Assembly (NCBI GenBank): GCA_015064635.1
Contig: SVRV01000013.1
Coordinates: forward strand, 1 to 61,818
Direction of reading: 5' to 3'
Source of the DNA: Oscillospiraceae bacterium
Lineage (GTDB): Bacteria; Bacillota; Clostridia; Oscillospirales; SIG627
Length of the DNA: 61,818 nt
Below, piece by piece: positions 27,970 through 37,091 of this stretch; the stretch's first letter is position 1; each line of letters opens with the position of its first letter. The translations under genes were made by a program, and so were the position numbers. Under the pieces are notes generated by a model, which was not told the DNA's origin, did no database searches, and worked only from the letters and a program-made list of their open reading frames with translations.

Positions 27970-30900
27970 ATGGTTTACCGTATTTACGTTGAAAAAAAGA
28001 AAAATGAGGCACATGAAGCAAAAGCATTGCTTCGTGACCTTCAGAATTTCGTAGGATTGAAAGAGGTAAAGGACGTCAGAGTAATAAACCGCTATGACGT
28101 TTCGGGAATTGAAAAGAAGCTGTTCGACAGTGCAATCAATACAGTATTCTCCGAGCCTCAGCTCGATGACACGTATACCGAACTTGACTTGGGTTGCGGC
28201 GTTGCGTTTGCAGTTGAATATCTTCCCGGTCAGTTCGACCAGAGAGCAGACTCTGCAGCTCAGTGTATCCAGATAATATCACAAGGAGAAAGACCTACCG
28301 TTCGCACAGCCAAGGTGTACGTGCTTTCGGGCGATATCACAGATGCAGTTCTGAACAGGGTTAAAAAGTATGTTATTAACCCCGTTGAATGCCGAGAGGC
28401 AGGACTTGAAACGGTTGATAGTCTTGAAAATATCACCGATGAGCCCGCAGACGTTGAGATTCTTCACGGCTTCTGTGAGCTTGATTCGGCAGGACTTCAC
28501 GATTTCCTTGTAGGTCACGGACTTGCAATGGACGACTCGGATATACTTTTCCTCCAGCACTATTTCAGAGACGAGGGAAGAGATCCCACTATCACCGAAA
28601 TTCGTATGATAGATACATATTGGTCCGACCACTGCCGTCATACAACCTTCCTTACAAATATTGATTCGGCTGTATTTGAAGACGAAAAGATTGAGGAAAC
28701 CTACAAGGCATACATCAAGACACGTGAGGACATCGGTACAAAGAAGCCTATTTGTCTTATGGATCTTGCAACAGTTGCGGGTAAGGCACTTACAAAGGCG
28801 GGCAAGCTTGATAAGATGGACCGCTCGGACGAGATAAACGCTTGTACAGTTAAAATTAAGGTGACAGTTGACGGAGAGGAACAGGATTGGCTTCTTCTCT
28901 TCAAGAACGAAACTCACAACCACCCCACAGAAATCGAACCCTTCGGCGGTGCGGCTACCTGTATTGGCGGTGCTATACGTGACCCCCTTTCGGGAAGATC
29001 GTATGTATATGCCGCAATGCGTGTAACGGGTGCTTCCGATCCCACCACAGCGGTTGAGGATACTCTCGCAGGCAAGCTTCCTCAAAGAAAGCTTGTAACC
29101 ACAGCGGCTCAGGGTTATTCGTCATACGGTAACCAGATTGGTCTTGCTACCTGTCAGGTTGACGAAATATATCACCCCGGTTATGTTGCAAAGCATATGG
29201 AAATAGGTGCAGTACTCGGTGCAGCTCCTCAGGAGAATGTACGCCGTGAGTGCCCCGCTCCCGACGATGTGGTAATACTTCTTGGTGGCAGAACGGGTAG
29301 AGACGGCATCGGCGGTGCCACAGGCTCTTCCAAGTCACACACAGAGTCATCTCTCGGCTCTTGCGGTGCAGAGGTACAGAAGGGTAATGCACCCGAGGAA
29401 AGAAAGCTTCAGAGACTTTTCCGTAACGCCGAGGCATCCAAGCTTATAAAGAGATGTAATGACTTCGGTGCGGGCGGTGTATCGGTTGCTATCGGTGAGC
29501 TTGCCGACGGTCTTTATATCGACCTTGATAAGGTAACAAAGAAATATGACGGACTTGACGGCACAGAGCTTGCAATTTCCGAGTCTCAGGAGCGTATGGC
29601 GGTTGTTGTTGCTCCCGAGGATGCTGAAAAGTTCATGACTCTTGCAGGAAAAGAAAACCTTGAAGCAACTGTTGTCGCTAAGGTGACAGCCGAGCCCAGA
29701 CTTACCATGACATGGCGTGGCAAGAAGATAGTAAATATCTCACGTGAGTTCCTCAATTCCAACGGCGCTCCCAAGCATATCGATGTTAAGGTTGCAAAGC
29801 CCACTCTCCACAAGAAGCCTATGTTCGAAAGCTTCACAGAGGGCATGAAGGCTACTGCGGAAGACCTTCTTGTTTGTTCAAGAAGAGGTCTCGTTGAGCG
29901 TTTTGACTCAACTATCGGTGCGGGTACCGTTATGATGCCCTTCGGCGGTAAGAATCAGCTCACTCCTTCACAGGCTATGGTAAATAAGATTCCCGTTGAG
30001 ATTGGAAAGACAGACGACGTTTCCTTCCTCTCTTGGGGATATAACCCTTATATCAGCGAAAACAGCCCCTATCATGGCGCTTATATCGCAGTTATAGAGT
30101 CTCTTGCAAAGCTTGTTGCAACAGGCGGAGATATTACAGACGATACATATTTCACATATCAGGAATACTTCGAAAAGCCTCTTCGTGACGGTTACCGCTG
30201 GGGCAAGCCCATGGCGGCACTCCTTGGTGCTTTCAAGGCACAGATGGACTTTGAAATCGCATCTATCGGCGGTAAGGACTCAATGAGCGGCTCTTTTGAA
30301 AAGATTGATGTACCCCCGACACTTGTGTCATTTGCTGTTACTGTAGGAAAGACAGATGACGTAATGACCTCCGAATTTAAGAAGGCAGGTCACAAGGTTG
30401 TTATTATCACACCTACATATGATGATGCACTTCTTCCCAACCCCGAGTCTCTTAAGAAGGTGTTTGCGAAGGTTACAGCTCTTATTCGTGAGAATAAGGC
30501 GGTTGCTGTCAGAACACTCGGCTACGGCGGTGTGGCTGAAGCAATCCTCAAGATGACAATGGGTAACGATATCGGCTTTAAGTTCGCCGACGGTATTTCC
30601 CTTGACAGTCTATTCGGCTACGGTTACGGTACATTCATCGTTGAGCTTGCAGACGGCGTAACAAGTGACGAATGCGTCCTTGGTGAAACAACAGAGGAAA
30701 AGGCGGTTGTATTCGGAAGCGAAAAGCTTTCTCTTGACAGCCTTATGGATATATACAACGGAAAGCTTGAAAATGTATATCCCACAAATGCGGCAAACGG
30801 AGACTATAAGCCTGAGACCTACAGCTTTAAGGCACCAAGTACATATAAGGCAAAGAACGGCGTACCCCGTCCCCGTGTGCTTATCCCCGTATTCCCCGGC

Positions 30901-31665
30901 ACAAACTGTGAATATGACAGCGCAAGAGCCATGAGAGAAGCGGGAGCGGAGCCCGAGATATTTGTAATCAACAATCTCACCTCTGCGGGAATTACCGATT
31001 CGGTTAATAAATTCGCAAAATCGGCTGCAAACTCACAGATTATATTCATCCCCGGAGGCTTCTCCGGTGGTGACGAGCCCGACGGCTCGGGTAAGTTTAT
31101 TACAGCATTCTTCCGTAACGACAGCATCAGTGAAGAGGTTCACAAGCTTCTTGGTGAGCGTGACGGACTTATGTGCGGAATCTGTAACGGTTTCCAGGCA
31201 CTTATCAAGCTTGGTCTTGTGCCCTTCGGTAAGATAGTGGAGCCTTCGGCTGATATTCCCACACTTGCGGGCAATATTATCTCTCGCCACCAGTCGAGAA
31301 TCGTAAGAGTAAGGGTTGCCTCAAACAAGTCACCCTGGCTTACCGGTGTGAATGTGGGCGACGTTTACAATGTTCCTATTTCCCACGGTGAAGGACGCTT
31401 CCTTGCATCCGATGAGGTTGTAAAGTCACTTGCTGAAAACGGACAGATTGCAACCCAATATTGTGACAATGAGGGTAATCCCACAATGGATATAAACTTC
31501 AACCCCAACGGTTCACTCCAGGCGATAGAGGGTATCCTCTCTCCCGACGGACGTGTTATCGGTAAGATGGGACATGCAGAGCGTATCGGTGACGGTCTTT
31601 ACAAGAACGTGCCCGGCAACTACGATATGAAGTTGTTTGATTCGGCGGTTAAGTATTATAAGTAA
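27970..31665 (+). CDS. purL: FGAM synthase, single-chain large form
   Basis: 1231 residues, the large PurL in which synthetase and glutaminase are one protein (as in gamma-proteobacteria), not the Bacillus PurS/PurL/PurQ set. Visible: the linker region, AIR-synthase-like halves (KNETHNHPTEIEPFGGAATCIGG and GAGTVMMPFGG), and a C-terminal class I glutaminase with GICNGFQALIKLGL (Cys near residue 1070) and an SHGEGR histidine motif. AAGGAG precedes the ATG. It ends the purine cluster; a strong terminator follows. Confidence 0.96.
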   Translation: MVYRIYVEKKKNEAHEAKALLRDLQNFVGLKEVKDVRVINRYDVSGIEKKLFDSAINTVFSEPQLDDTYTELDLGCGVAFAVEYLPGQFDQRADSAAQCIQIISQGERPTVRTAKVYVLSGDITDAVLNRVKKYVINPVECREAGLETVDSLENITDEPADVEILHGFCELDSAGLHDFLVGHGLAMDDSDILFLQHYFRDEGRDPTITEIRMIDTYWSDHCRHTTFLTNIDSAVFEDEKIEETYKAYIKTREDIGTKKPICLMDLATVAGKALTKAGKLDKMDRSDEINACTVKIKVTVDGEEQDWLLLFKNETHNHPTEIEPFGGAATCIGGAIRDPLSGRSYVYAAMRVTGASDPTTAVEDTLAGKLPQRKLVTTAAQGYSSYGNQIGLATCQVDEIYHPGYVAKHMEIGAVLGAAPQENVRRECPAPDDVVILLGGRTGRDGIGGATGSSKSHTESSLGSCGAEVQKGNAPEERKLQRLFRNAEASKLIKRCNDFGAGGVSVAIGELADGLYIDLDKVTKKYDGLDGTELAISESQERMAVVVAPEDAEKFMTLAGKENLEATVVAKVTAEPRLTMTWRGKKIVNISREFLNSNGAPKHIDVKVAKPTLHKKPMFESFTEGMKATAEDLLVCSRRGLVERFDSTIGAGTVMMPFGGKNQLTPSQAMVNKIPVEIGKTDDVSFLSWGYNPYISENSPYHGAYIAVIESLAKLVATGGDITDDTYFTYQEYFEKPLRDGYRWGKPMAALLGAFKAQMDFEIASIGGKDSMSGSFEKIDVPPTLVSFAVTVGKTDDVMTSEFKKAGHKVVIITPTYDDALLPNPESLKKVFAKVTALIRENKAVAVRTLGYGGVAEAILKMTMGNDIGFKFADGISLDSLFGYGYGTFIVELADGVTSDECVLGETTEEKAVVFGSEKLSLDSLMDIYNGKLENVYPTNAANGDYKPETYSFKAPSTYKAKNGVPRPRVLIPVFPGTNCEYDSARAMREAGAEPEIFVINNLTSAGITDSVNKFAKSAANSQIIFIPGGFSGGDEPDGSGKFITAFFRNDSISEEVHKLLGERDGLMCGICNGFQALIKLGLVPFGKIVEPSADIPTLAGNIISRHQSRIVRVRVASNKSPWLTGVNVGDVYNVPISHGEGRFLASDEVVKSLAENGQIATQYCDNEGNPTMDINFNPNGSLQAIEGILSPDGRVIGKMGHAERIGDGLYKNVPGNYDMKLFDSAVKYYK

Positions 31666-31681
31666 AACCTTTCATAAAAAT

Positions 31682-31725
31682 AATGGATGTGAAAAGTCGT
31701 TATGACTTTTTCACATCCATTTTAT
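31682..31725. terminator. Bidirectional terminator between purL and obg
   Basis: AATGGATGTGAAAAGTC pairs with GACTTTTTCACATCCATT around GTTAT, with TTTATT on the plus side and ATTATTTTTA on the minus side. It serves convergent purL and obg. Confidence 0.9.
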
Positions 31726-31755
31726 TATTGCTGTAATATAAAATGCTTTTATGCA

Positions 31756-33024
31756 TTATTTTACATAGTCAAAATCAAAGCCGTAAATTGAAACCTCATC
31801 GCCGTCATTGACACCCATTTCTTCAAGCTTTTCAAAAACCTTTGCTTTTTTAAGCACCTTGTGGAAGTAGGCGAGAGATTCTCTGTCCTCAAAGTTGACA
31901 TTGGCGACAAGCCTTTCTATCCACTCTGCTTCAACTATCCATACACCGTTTTCACGATGTGCCTCAAAGCTGCGGTCGTCTGTGATTTCTTCGATTTCTT
32001 CAACGAAATCAGGCTCGTAGCGTACTTGAGGAGGAAGGGTAAGAAGATTTTTCGAAACTTCCTTCATCAAATCGTCAACGCCTGAACGGGTTGCCGCCGA
32101 AATGTAGAAGATTGACATTCCGTTTTCCTTGGCATAGGCTTCAAGACGTGCTTTTGTTTCGTCCTCTACTCCCACGTCGCATTTGTTTGCAACAAGTATC
32201 TGCGGACGTGATGCCGTTTCCGGGTTGTAGCTTTCAAGCTCTGTGTTAATCTTTTCTATATCGTCTATGGGGTCGCGTCCTTCGGTGGATGCAGCATCTA
32301 CTACGTGAAGAAGCAGACGGCATCTGTCAACGTGTCTTAAGAACTCGTGACCGAGTCCCGCACCCTCGGATGCACCCTCGATAAGACCGGGGATGTCCGC
32401 CATTACGAAATTGTGTGTGTCAACACTAACTACGCCAAGCATGGGAGAAAGTGTTGTGAAATGGTAGTTTGCAATTTTCGGACGAGCAGCCGAAACCATG
32501 GAAAGAAGAGTGGATTTGCCTACGTTGGGGAAGCCTACAAGTCCCACGTCTGCAAGCATTTTAAGCTCAAGCACAAGAGTGCGCTCTTCGCCTGCAATTC
32601 CGCCCTTTGCAAAACGGGGAATCTGCCTTGTGGGGGTTGCAAAATGTGTATTTCCCCATCCGCCTCTGCCACCTTTTGCCGCAACAAAACGTCCGTCAGA
32701 GCCCATATCATACATTATTTTACCGCTTTTGGCATCCTTGATAAGAGTTCCCTCGGGTACCTTCAATATAAGGTCCTCGGCAGTTTTTCCGTGGAATTTT
32801 TCGCCTTTTCCGTTTTCACCGTTCTTTGCCACGAATTTTCTGTGATATCTGAAGGGGAGAAGGGTGGTTTCGCCCTTGTCAACCTCAAAGATTATACTTC
32901 CGCCGTTTCCGCCGTCGCCACCGCTGGGACCGCCCTCGGCAACGTATTTTTCACGGTGAAAAGCAACCGCACCGTCACCGCCGTTGCCTGCCTTGACGTA
33001 TATTTCTACTTTATCAATAAACAT
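31756..33024 (-). CDS. obg: Obg-family GTPase
   Basis: 422 residues. Ribosome assembly and stress GTPase. N-terminal glycine-rich Obg fold (MFIDKVEIYVKAGNGGDGAVAF), G domain with GFPNVGKSTLL (G1), DIPGLIEGASEGAGLG (G3) and NKCD (G4), then a C-terminal OCT domain ending VSIYGFDFDYVK. AAAGGAG is upstream. It is last in the rplU-prp-rpmA-obg operon. Confidence 0.97.
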   Translation of the reverse strand: MFIDKVEIYVKAGNGGDGAVAFHREKYVAEGGPSGGDGGNGGSIIFEVDKGETTLLPFRYHRKFVAKNGENGKGEKFHGKTAEDLILKVPEGTLIKDAKSGKIMYDMGSDGRFVAAKGGRGGWGNTHFATPTRQIPRFAKGGIAGEERTLVLELKMLADVGLVGFPNVGKSTLLSMVSAARPKIANYHFTTLSPMLGVVSVDTHNFVMADIPGLIEGASEGAGLGHEFLRHVDRCRLLLHVVDAASTEGRDPIDDIEKINTELESYNPETASRPQILVANKCDVGVEDETKARLEAYAKENGMSIFYISAATRSGVDDLMKEVSKNLLTLPPQVRYEPDFVEEIEEITDDRSFEAHRENGVWIVEAEWIERLVANVNFEDRESLAYFHKVLKKAKVFEKLEEMGVNDGDEVSIYGFDFDYVK

Positions 33025-33087
33025 ATTTTTCTCCTTTCATATGAAGGAATAAATAAGGGATTGCCAAAGCAATCCCTTATCAAGAAC

Positions 33088-33360
33088 TTATCTTACGCTG
33101 ACTTTCTTTCTTCCGCCTGCCATGGGCTCGAATTTAACGATGCCGTCTGTAAGCGCGAAAAGTGTGTCATCTGATCCTCTTCCGACATTTTCGCCGGGAT
33201 GGATGTGAGTTCCTCTCTGACGAACAAGGATATTGCCTGCTATGCATGCCTGACCGTCAGCCTTCTTTGCACCGAGTCTCTTGGATTCAGAATCACGGCC
33301 GTTCTTTGTTGAACCTACACCTTTTTTGTGTGCAAAAAACTGTAAACTTAATCTTAACAT
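33088..33360 (-). CDS. rpmA: Ribosomal protein bL27 with cleavable leader
   Basis: 90 residues. It starts [20 protein letters not shown]; the LQFFA block followed by HKKG is the Firmicutes-type N-terminal extension that the protease Prp removes. The start at 33360 follows AGGAAAT-type purines; a longer frame to 33432 overlaps prp and is rejected. Gene order rplU-prp-rpmA fits. Confidence 0.96.
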   Translation of the reverse strand: MLRLSLQFFAHKKGVGSTKNGRDSESKRLGAKKADGQACIAGNILVRQRGTHIHPGENVGRGSDDTLFALTDGIVKFEPMAGGRKKVSVR

Positions 33361-33364
33361 GACT

Positions 33365-33715
33365 TTAATTTCCTTTCGTGATATTTTTTTGTTGTACCAC
33401 AACTTCCAGATTGTCGGGATATTGCTCCTCAAGATCGCTCAGCTGCAACATAAAACCTTCAATGACACCCGATACCGCAAATTCTGCGGACATGGATATC
33501 TTTTCAACATTGGCATCAATGGTTGCACTGTCACCATCTATTACAACGGCAAAATCAACCTTGAATACTTCCGTTATGGTGTTTATTACAAGATTTGTCA
33601 TTCCGCTTACTGCCGCACACAGCACGTCCGGACCGTCAAGCTCGAACATTGCGTGTCCCGCAAGCGAAAAGCCTGTATAAACTTTGTCGGTTTTATAAAA
33701 AACAGCTTTAATCAT
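33365..33715 (-). CDS. prp: Ribosomal-processing cysteine protease Prp
   Basis: 116 residues (YsxB family). GHAMF carries the catalytic His and VLCAAVS the catalytic Cys. Prp trims the L27 N-terminal extension, and rpmA with the matching LQFFA site lies 4 nt downstream. The start meets the rplU stop in a 1-nt overlap. Confidence 0.93.
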   Translation of the reverse strand: MIKAVFYKTDKVYTGFSLAGHAMFELDGPDVLCAAVSGMTNLVINTITEVFKVDFAVVIDGDSATIDANVEKISMSAEFAVSGVIEGFMLQLSDLEEQYPDNLEVVVQQKNITKGN

Positions 33716-34026
33716 TACTTTGCAATCTTCTGAATCTGTACCTTTGTGTAGGGCTGTCTGTGACCGATCTTCTTCTTGGAGTCCTTCTTGGGCTTGTACT
33801 TCAAGATGTGAATCTTCTTGCCCTTACCGTTCTTAACAACGGTAGCGGTAACTGTGCATCCTGCAACATTGGGAGTTCCGGCAACAAAAGTGTCACCGTC
33901 GGAAAGTGCAAGAACATCGTCAAATGTTATCTCGCTGCCTGCTTCAACATCAAGCTTTTCAACGAAGATGATGTCGCCTTCCTGAACCTTGTACTGCTTT
34001 CCGCCTGTCTTGATTACTGCAAACAC
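33715..34026 (-). CDS. rplU: Ribosomal protein bL21
   Basis: 103 residues. From the GTG at 34026 it reads [18 protein letters not shown], matching the L21 start; GAGG lies 8 nt upstream. The longer frame from 34035 has no spacing to that site. The C-terminus [17 protein letters not shown] is typical. Confidence 0.95.
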   Translation of the reverse strand: MFAVIKTGGKQYKVQEGDIIFVEKLDVEAGSEITFDDVLALSDGDTFVAGTPNVAGCTVTATVVKNGKGKKIHILKYKPKKDSKKKIGHRQPYTKVQIQKIAK

Positions 34027-34104
34027 GAAAAGCACCTCGCTTTCTATATAACGTCTCGCTACGGTGGGTTGCCCGAAAGCTATTATGTACCCACAATATG
34101 CGGC
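34027..34104 (-). promoter_or_regulatory. L21 leader-like RNA
   Basis: The minus-strand leader contains GTGGGTACATAATAGC, TTTCGGGCAACCCACC and GTAGCGAGACG just upstream of rplU. GTGGGT pairs with ACCCAC. This resembles the L21 leader motif known from Firmicutes; the identification is by recall of the conserved bases, without a covariance search. Confidence 0.6.
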
Positions 34105-34109
34105 ATATT

Positions 34110-34138
34110 ATTCTAACACTACAATATGAGTTTGTCAA
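34110..34138 (-). promoter_or_regulatory. Sigma-A promoter of rplU-prp-rpmA-obg
   Basis: Minus strand TTGACA (34133-34138), 17 nt, TAGAAT (34110-34115), upstream of the leader RNA. Confidence 0.88.
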
Positions 34139-34194
34139 GACTTTTTTGAAAAAAACGTACATTTTTTTGGAAAATATCTGTCAAAATGTACAAT

Positions 34195-34225
34195 AAGAGG
34201 ATGTTTTTTTGAAAAACATCCTCTT
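34195..34225 (-). terminator. Terminator of galE-PIG-L operon
   Basis: AAGAGGATGTTTTT pairs with AAAACATCCTCTT around a short loop, 15 nt downstream of the second PIG-L stop on the minus strand. The U tract inside the stem is stronger than the one after it. Confidence 0.65.
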
Positions 34226-34240
34226 GAAAGTGAAACAAAA

Positions 34241-35116
34241 TCAGAATGGGAAAAGCTCTGCTTCCTTTTCGGGAGTAAGCTTTGCACCGTACTCGCATAC
34301 CATGAAGCCTTCGCCGAAAACAATATGCTCAGCCGCTTCCTTGCCGTAACGTCTTTCAACCGTTTCGGGGAAGAGTGCTATACATCTGGCATCACGCGCC
34401 TCACAGCTGCTGTTGACCTTTGAGAAAACAAGGTCCTCAAGCTTTGGTCTTCTGTCACGCGCAATTCTGGGCAGATGGAGCCATTCAAGACGCTCTGCCG
34501 GGTCTGTGGGAACCTCGTCAACTCCGTTTCTTGTGAAAGGAAGCCATTCGTATACCTGAGATACATGACAGTTGTACATCTCATATTTTTTGTCTATCAC
34601 CTCATCTGTTGCAACAACAACGTCGGCATAGAAGGAAGGGTTCTTGAAGCCGTCGTATGAGTACATAATAACGGGAGTTTCCTTCATAGCGGGTGTGTCG
34701 GGGCAGCAAAGGGGTACTATGAGCAGATATGATGCATCCTGAACAAGGAGAGCAACATTTCTGTGGTCTGCGTGATAGTCGTTGTTACGGTGAGTGATGA
34801 TAAGGTCGGGATTGTAATTTCTAATGTAACGGATAAGGCGCTTTCTTGTTTCAAGGTCAGCCATAACCTCACAGTCGGGGATATCCCATACATCGTAGGT
34901 GATGCCTGTAAGCTCCTGGACCTTGAGAGTTTCGCCTCGTCTGCGCTCTCTTACAGCCTCGCTTGTCATCGTCTGGTGTCCACCGCTTCCGTCGCAAACG
35001 GAAAGAAAGCGTACATCGTGTCCTGCGGCTATGTATTTGAGTGCAGTACCGCCGCAACGAAAATCGTTGTCATCGGGGTGAGCTGCAATCATAAGTATTC
35101 TGAGCTTCTTTGACAT
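34241..35116 (-). CDS. PIG-L family deacetylase, paralogue 2
   Basis: 291 residues, zinc-dependent N-deacetylase of the LmbE/PIG-L family. AAHPDDND supplies the zinc-binding His-Pro-Asp-Asp, and HRNNDYHADHRN the second metal site (HxxH). It is nearly identical to the next gene over residues 1-170 and the last 45, but differs across ~175-255. No signal peptide. AAGGAG is upstream. Substrate probably an N-acetylated amino sugar; co-operonic with galE. Confidence 0.88.
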   Translation of the reverse strand: MSKKLRILMIAAHPDDNDFRCGGTALKYIAAGHDVRFLSVCDGSGGHQTMTSEAVRERRRGETLKVQELTGITYDVWDIPDCEVMADLETRKRLIRYIRNYNPDLIITHRNNDYHADHRNVALLVQDASYLLIVPLCCPDTPAMKETPVIMYSYDGFKNPSFYADVVVATDEVIDKKYEMYNCHVSQVYEWLPFTRNGVDEVPTDPAERLEWLHLPRIARDRRPKLEDLVFSKVNSSCEARDARCIALFPETVERRYGKEAAEHIVFGEGFMVCEYGAKLTPEKEAELFPF

Positions 35117-35140
35117 TGTTTTTTCTCCTTTTTCTTCAAA

Positions 35141-36016
35141 TCAGAATGGGAATATTTCTGCTTCCTTTTCGGGAGTAAGCTTTGCACCGTACTCACACAC
35201 CATGAAGCCTTCACCGAACACAATGTGCTCAGCCGCTTCCTTGCCGTAACGTCTTTCAACCGTTTCGGGGAAGAGTGCAACGCATCTTGCTTCTCTTGCT
35301 TCGGGGTTGTTGCTTACTCTGGGGAAAATGAGGTCTTCGGGTTTAGGTCTTCTGTCACGCGCAATTCTGGGTGAGCGGAGCCATTCGAGACGCGCTGCGG
35401 GGTTTTCGGGTACTTCATCAAGTCCGCCCTCTGTAAAGGGAAGCCACTCGTATACCTGAGATACGTGGCAGTCGAACATCTGATACTTCTTTTCAATAAC
35501 CTCGTCTGTTGCAACAACAACGTCGGCATAGAAGGAGGGGTTCTTGAAGCCGTCATATGAGTACATAATAACGGGAGTTTCCTTCATAGCGGGTGTGTCG
35601 GGGCAGCAAAGGGGTACTATGAGCAGATATGATGCATCCTGAACAAGGAGAGCAACATTTCTGTGGTCTGCGTGGTAGTCGTTGTTACGGTGAGTGATGA
35701 TAAGGTCGGGATTGTAATTTCTAATGTAACGGATGAGGCGCTTTCTTGTTTCAAGGTCTGCCATAACCTCACAGTCGGGAATATCCCACACATCGTAGGT
35801 GATACCTGTGAGCTCCTGAACCTTGAGAGTTTCGCCTCTTCTGCGGTCTCTTACCTCCTCGCTTGTCATCGTCTGGTGTCCGCCGCTTCCGTCACAAACG
35901 GAAAGAAAACGTACATCGTGACCTGCGGCAATATATTTGAGCGCAGTTCCTCCGCAACGGAAATCGTTGTCATCGGGATGGGCTGCAATCATGAGTACTT
36001 TAAGCTTCTTTGACAT
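35141..36016 (-). CDS. PIG-L family deacetylase, paralogue 1
   Basis: 291 residues, tandem duplicate of the gene at 34241 with the same AAHPDDND and HRNNDYHADHRN metal sites. Differences cluster in the middle-to-C-terminal part (for example KKYQMFDCHV against KKYEMYNCHV and PRVSNNPEAREA against SKVNSSCEARDA). It lies 11 nt after galE. The DNA of the conserved parts is almost unchanged, indicating a recent duplication or gene conversion. Confidence 0.88.
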   Translation of the reverse strand: MSKKLKVLMIAAHPDDNDFRCGGTALKYIAAGHDVRFLSVCDGSGGHQTMTSEEVRDRRRGETLKVQELTGITYDVWDIPDCEVMADLETRKRLIRYIRNYNPDLIITHRNNDYHADHRNVALLVQDASYLLIVPLCCPDTPAMKETPVIMYSYDGFKNPSFYADVVVATDEVIEKKYQMFDCHVSQVYEWLPFTEGGLDEVPENPAARLEWLRSPRIARDRRPKPEDLIFPRVSNNPEAREARCVALFPETVERRYGKEAAEHIVFGEGFMVCEYGAKLTPEKEAEIFPF

Positions 36017-36027
36017 TTTTGTTCTCC

Positions 36028-37029
36028 TTATTTATTTAAAGTTTTCTTAGCAAAATTCCATGAGGAGCGGCACATATCCTCAAGTCCGAGTTTTGTTTTC
36101 CAGCCGAGCTCACGCTCTGCCTTTGAGGGGTCTGCAAGGAGAATCGGAACGTCTCCGGGGCGGCGGGCTGTGATAACGTAGGGCACCTTGATGTCGTTTG
36201 CCTTTTCAAATGCCTTTACAATATCGAGAACGCTGTAACCTGTACCTGTACCCAGGTTAAATATGTGAACTCCGGGGTCGGTGAGCTTTTCAATAGCCGC
36301 TATATGACCGAGCGCAAGGTCGGTAACGTGGATATAATCTCTCACGCCCGTACCGTCATGGGTGTCGTAATCGTTACCGAATACGCTGAGCTGGTAGAGC
36401 TCGCCCAGTGCAACCTTTACTATGTAGGGCATAAGGTTATTGGGAATACCATTGGGATTTTCACCTATGAGACCGCTGGAGTGAGCACCGATGGGATTGA
36501 AATAACGAAGGAGCGTAACATTCCATTCGGAATCCGACTTTGCAAGGTCTGTGTAGATTCGCTCTATCATCAGTTTTGTTGTTCCATAAGGATTTGTGGT
36601 GAAAATGGGGAAATCCTCTGTAATCGGAACAGTTTCGGGCTCTCCGTAAACTGTTGCGGAAGAGGAGAATATTATCTTCTTACAGCCGTATTCTGCCATT
36701 ACCTCGGCAAGAACTACCGAGCTTGCAATGTTGTTATAGTAGTACATAAGAGGTTTGAGGCAGGATTCTCCGACCGCCTTGAGCCCGGCGAAGTGTATCA
36801 CTGCATCTATTTTATTTTCCTCAAATATTTTTCTTGTTGCTTCCTTATCTGTCAGGTCAACAAGGTAAAATTTGGGTTTTGTGCCGGTTATTTCGGCAAT
36901 TTTATCAAGTACTGATTCTGAGGAATTGCAGAGGTTATCGGCTATGATGACTTCATATCCCTTTTGAATAAGCTCAACAGCGGTATGTGAACCTATGTAG
37001 CCGGTACCGCCTGTTACAAGTATTGTCAT
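36028..37029 (-). CDS. galE: UDP-glucose 4-epimerase
   Basis: 333 residues, short-chain dehydrogenase fold. MTILVTGGTGYIGSHTAVEL is the NAD-binding start, SSSATVYG and YGTTKLMIE give the catalytic Ser and YxxxK, and RYFNPIGAH is GalE-specific. It interconverts UDP-glucose and UDP-galactose (or the N-acetyl forms). The ATG at 37029 is preferred since AAGGA is ~8 nt upstream. It leads the operon with the PIG-L pair, suggesting amino-sugar metabolism. Confidence 0.95.
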   Translation of the reverse strand: MTILVTGGTGYIGSHTAVELIQKGYEVIIADNLCNSSESVLDKIAEITGTKPKFYLVDLTDKEATRKIFEENKIDAVIHFAGLKAVGESCLKPLMYYYNNIASSVVLAEVMAEYGCKKIIFSSSATVYGEPETVPITEDFPIFTTNPYGTTKLMIERIYTDLAKSDSEWNVTLLRYFNPIGAHSSGLIGENPNGIPNNLMPYIVKVALGELYQLSVFGNDYDTHDGTGVRDYIHVTDLALGHIAAIEKLTDPGVHIFNLGTGTGYSVLDIVKAFEKANDIKVPYVITARRPGDVPILLADPSKAERELGWKTKLGLEDMCRSSWNFAKKTLNK

Positions 37030-37062
37030 AAACATCTTCCTTTCAAGTTGTTATACAATATA

Positions 37063-37091
37063 ATTTTATCACACAAAATCTTAAATGTCAA
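37063..37091 (-). promoter_or_regulatory. Sigma-A promoter of galE operon, overlapping the araC-type gene end
   Basis: Minus strand TTGACA (37086-37091), 17 nt, TAAAAT (37063-37068). The -35 box is inside the last codons of the AraC-family gene, so the galE operon has its own start despite the 50-nt gap. Confidence 0.88.

Noticed and set aside
28279-29085. 268-codon open frame on the minus strand
   Set aside because: Antisense to purL and Cys-rich in a way that reflects reversed purL codons.
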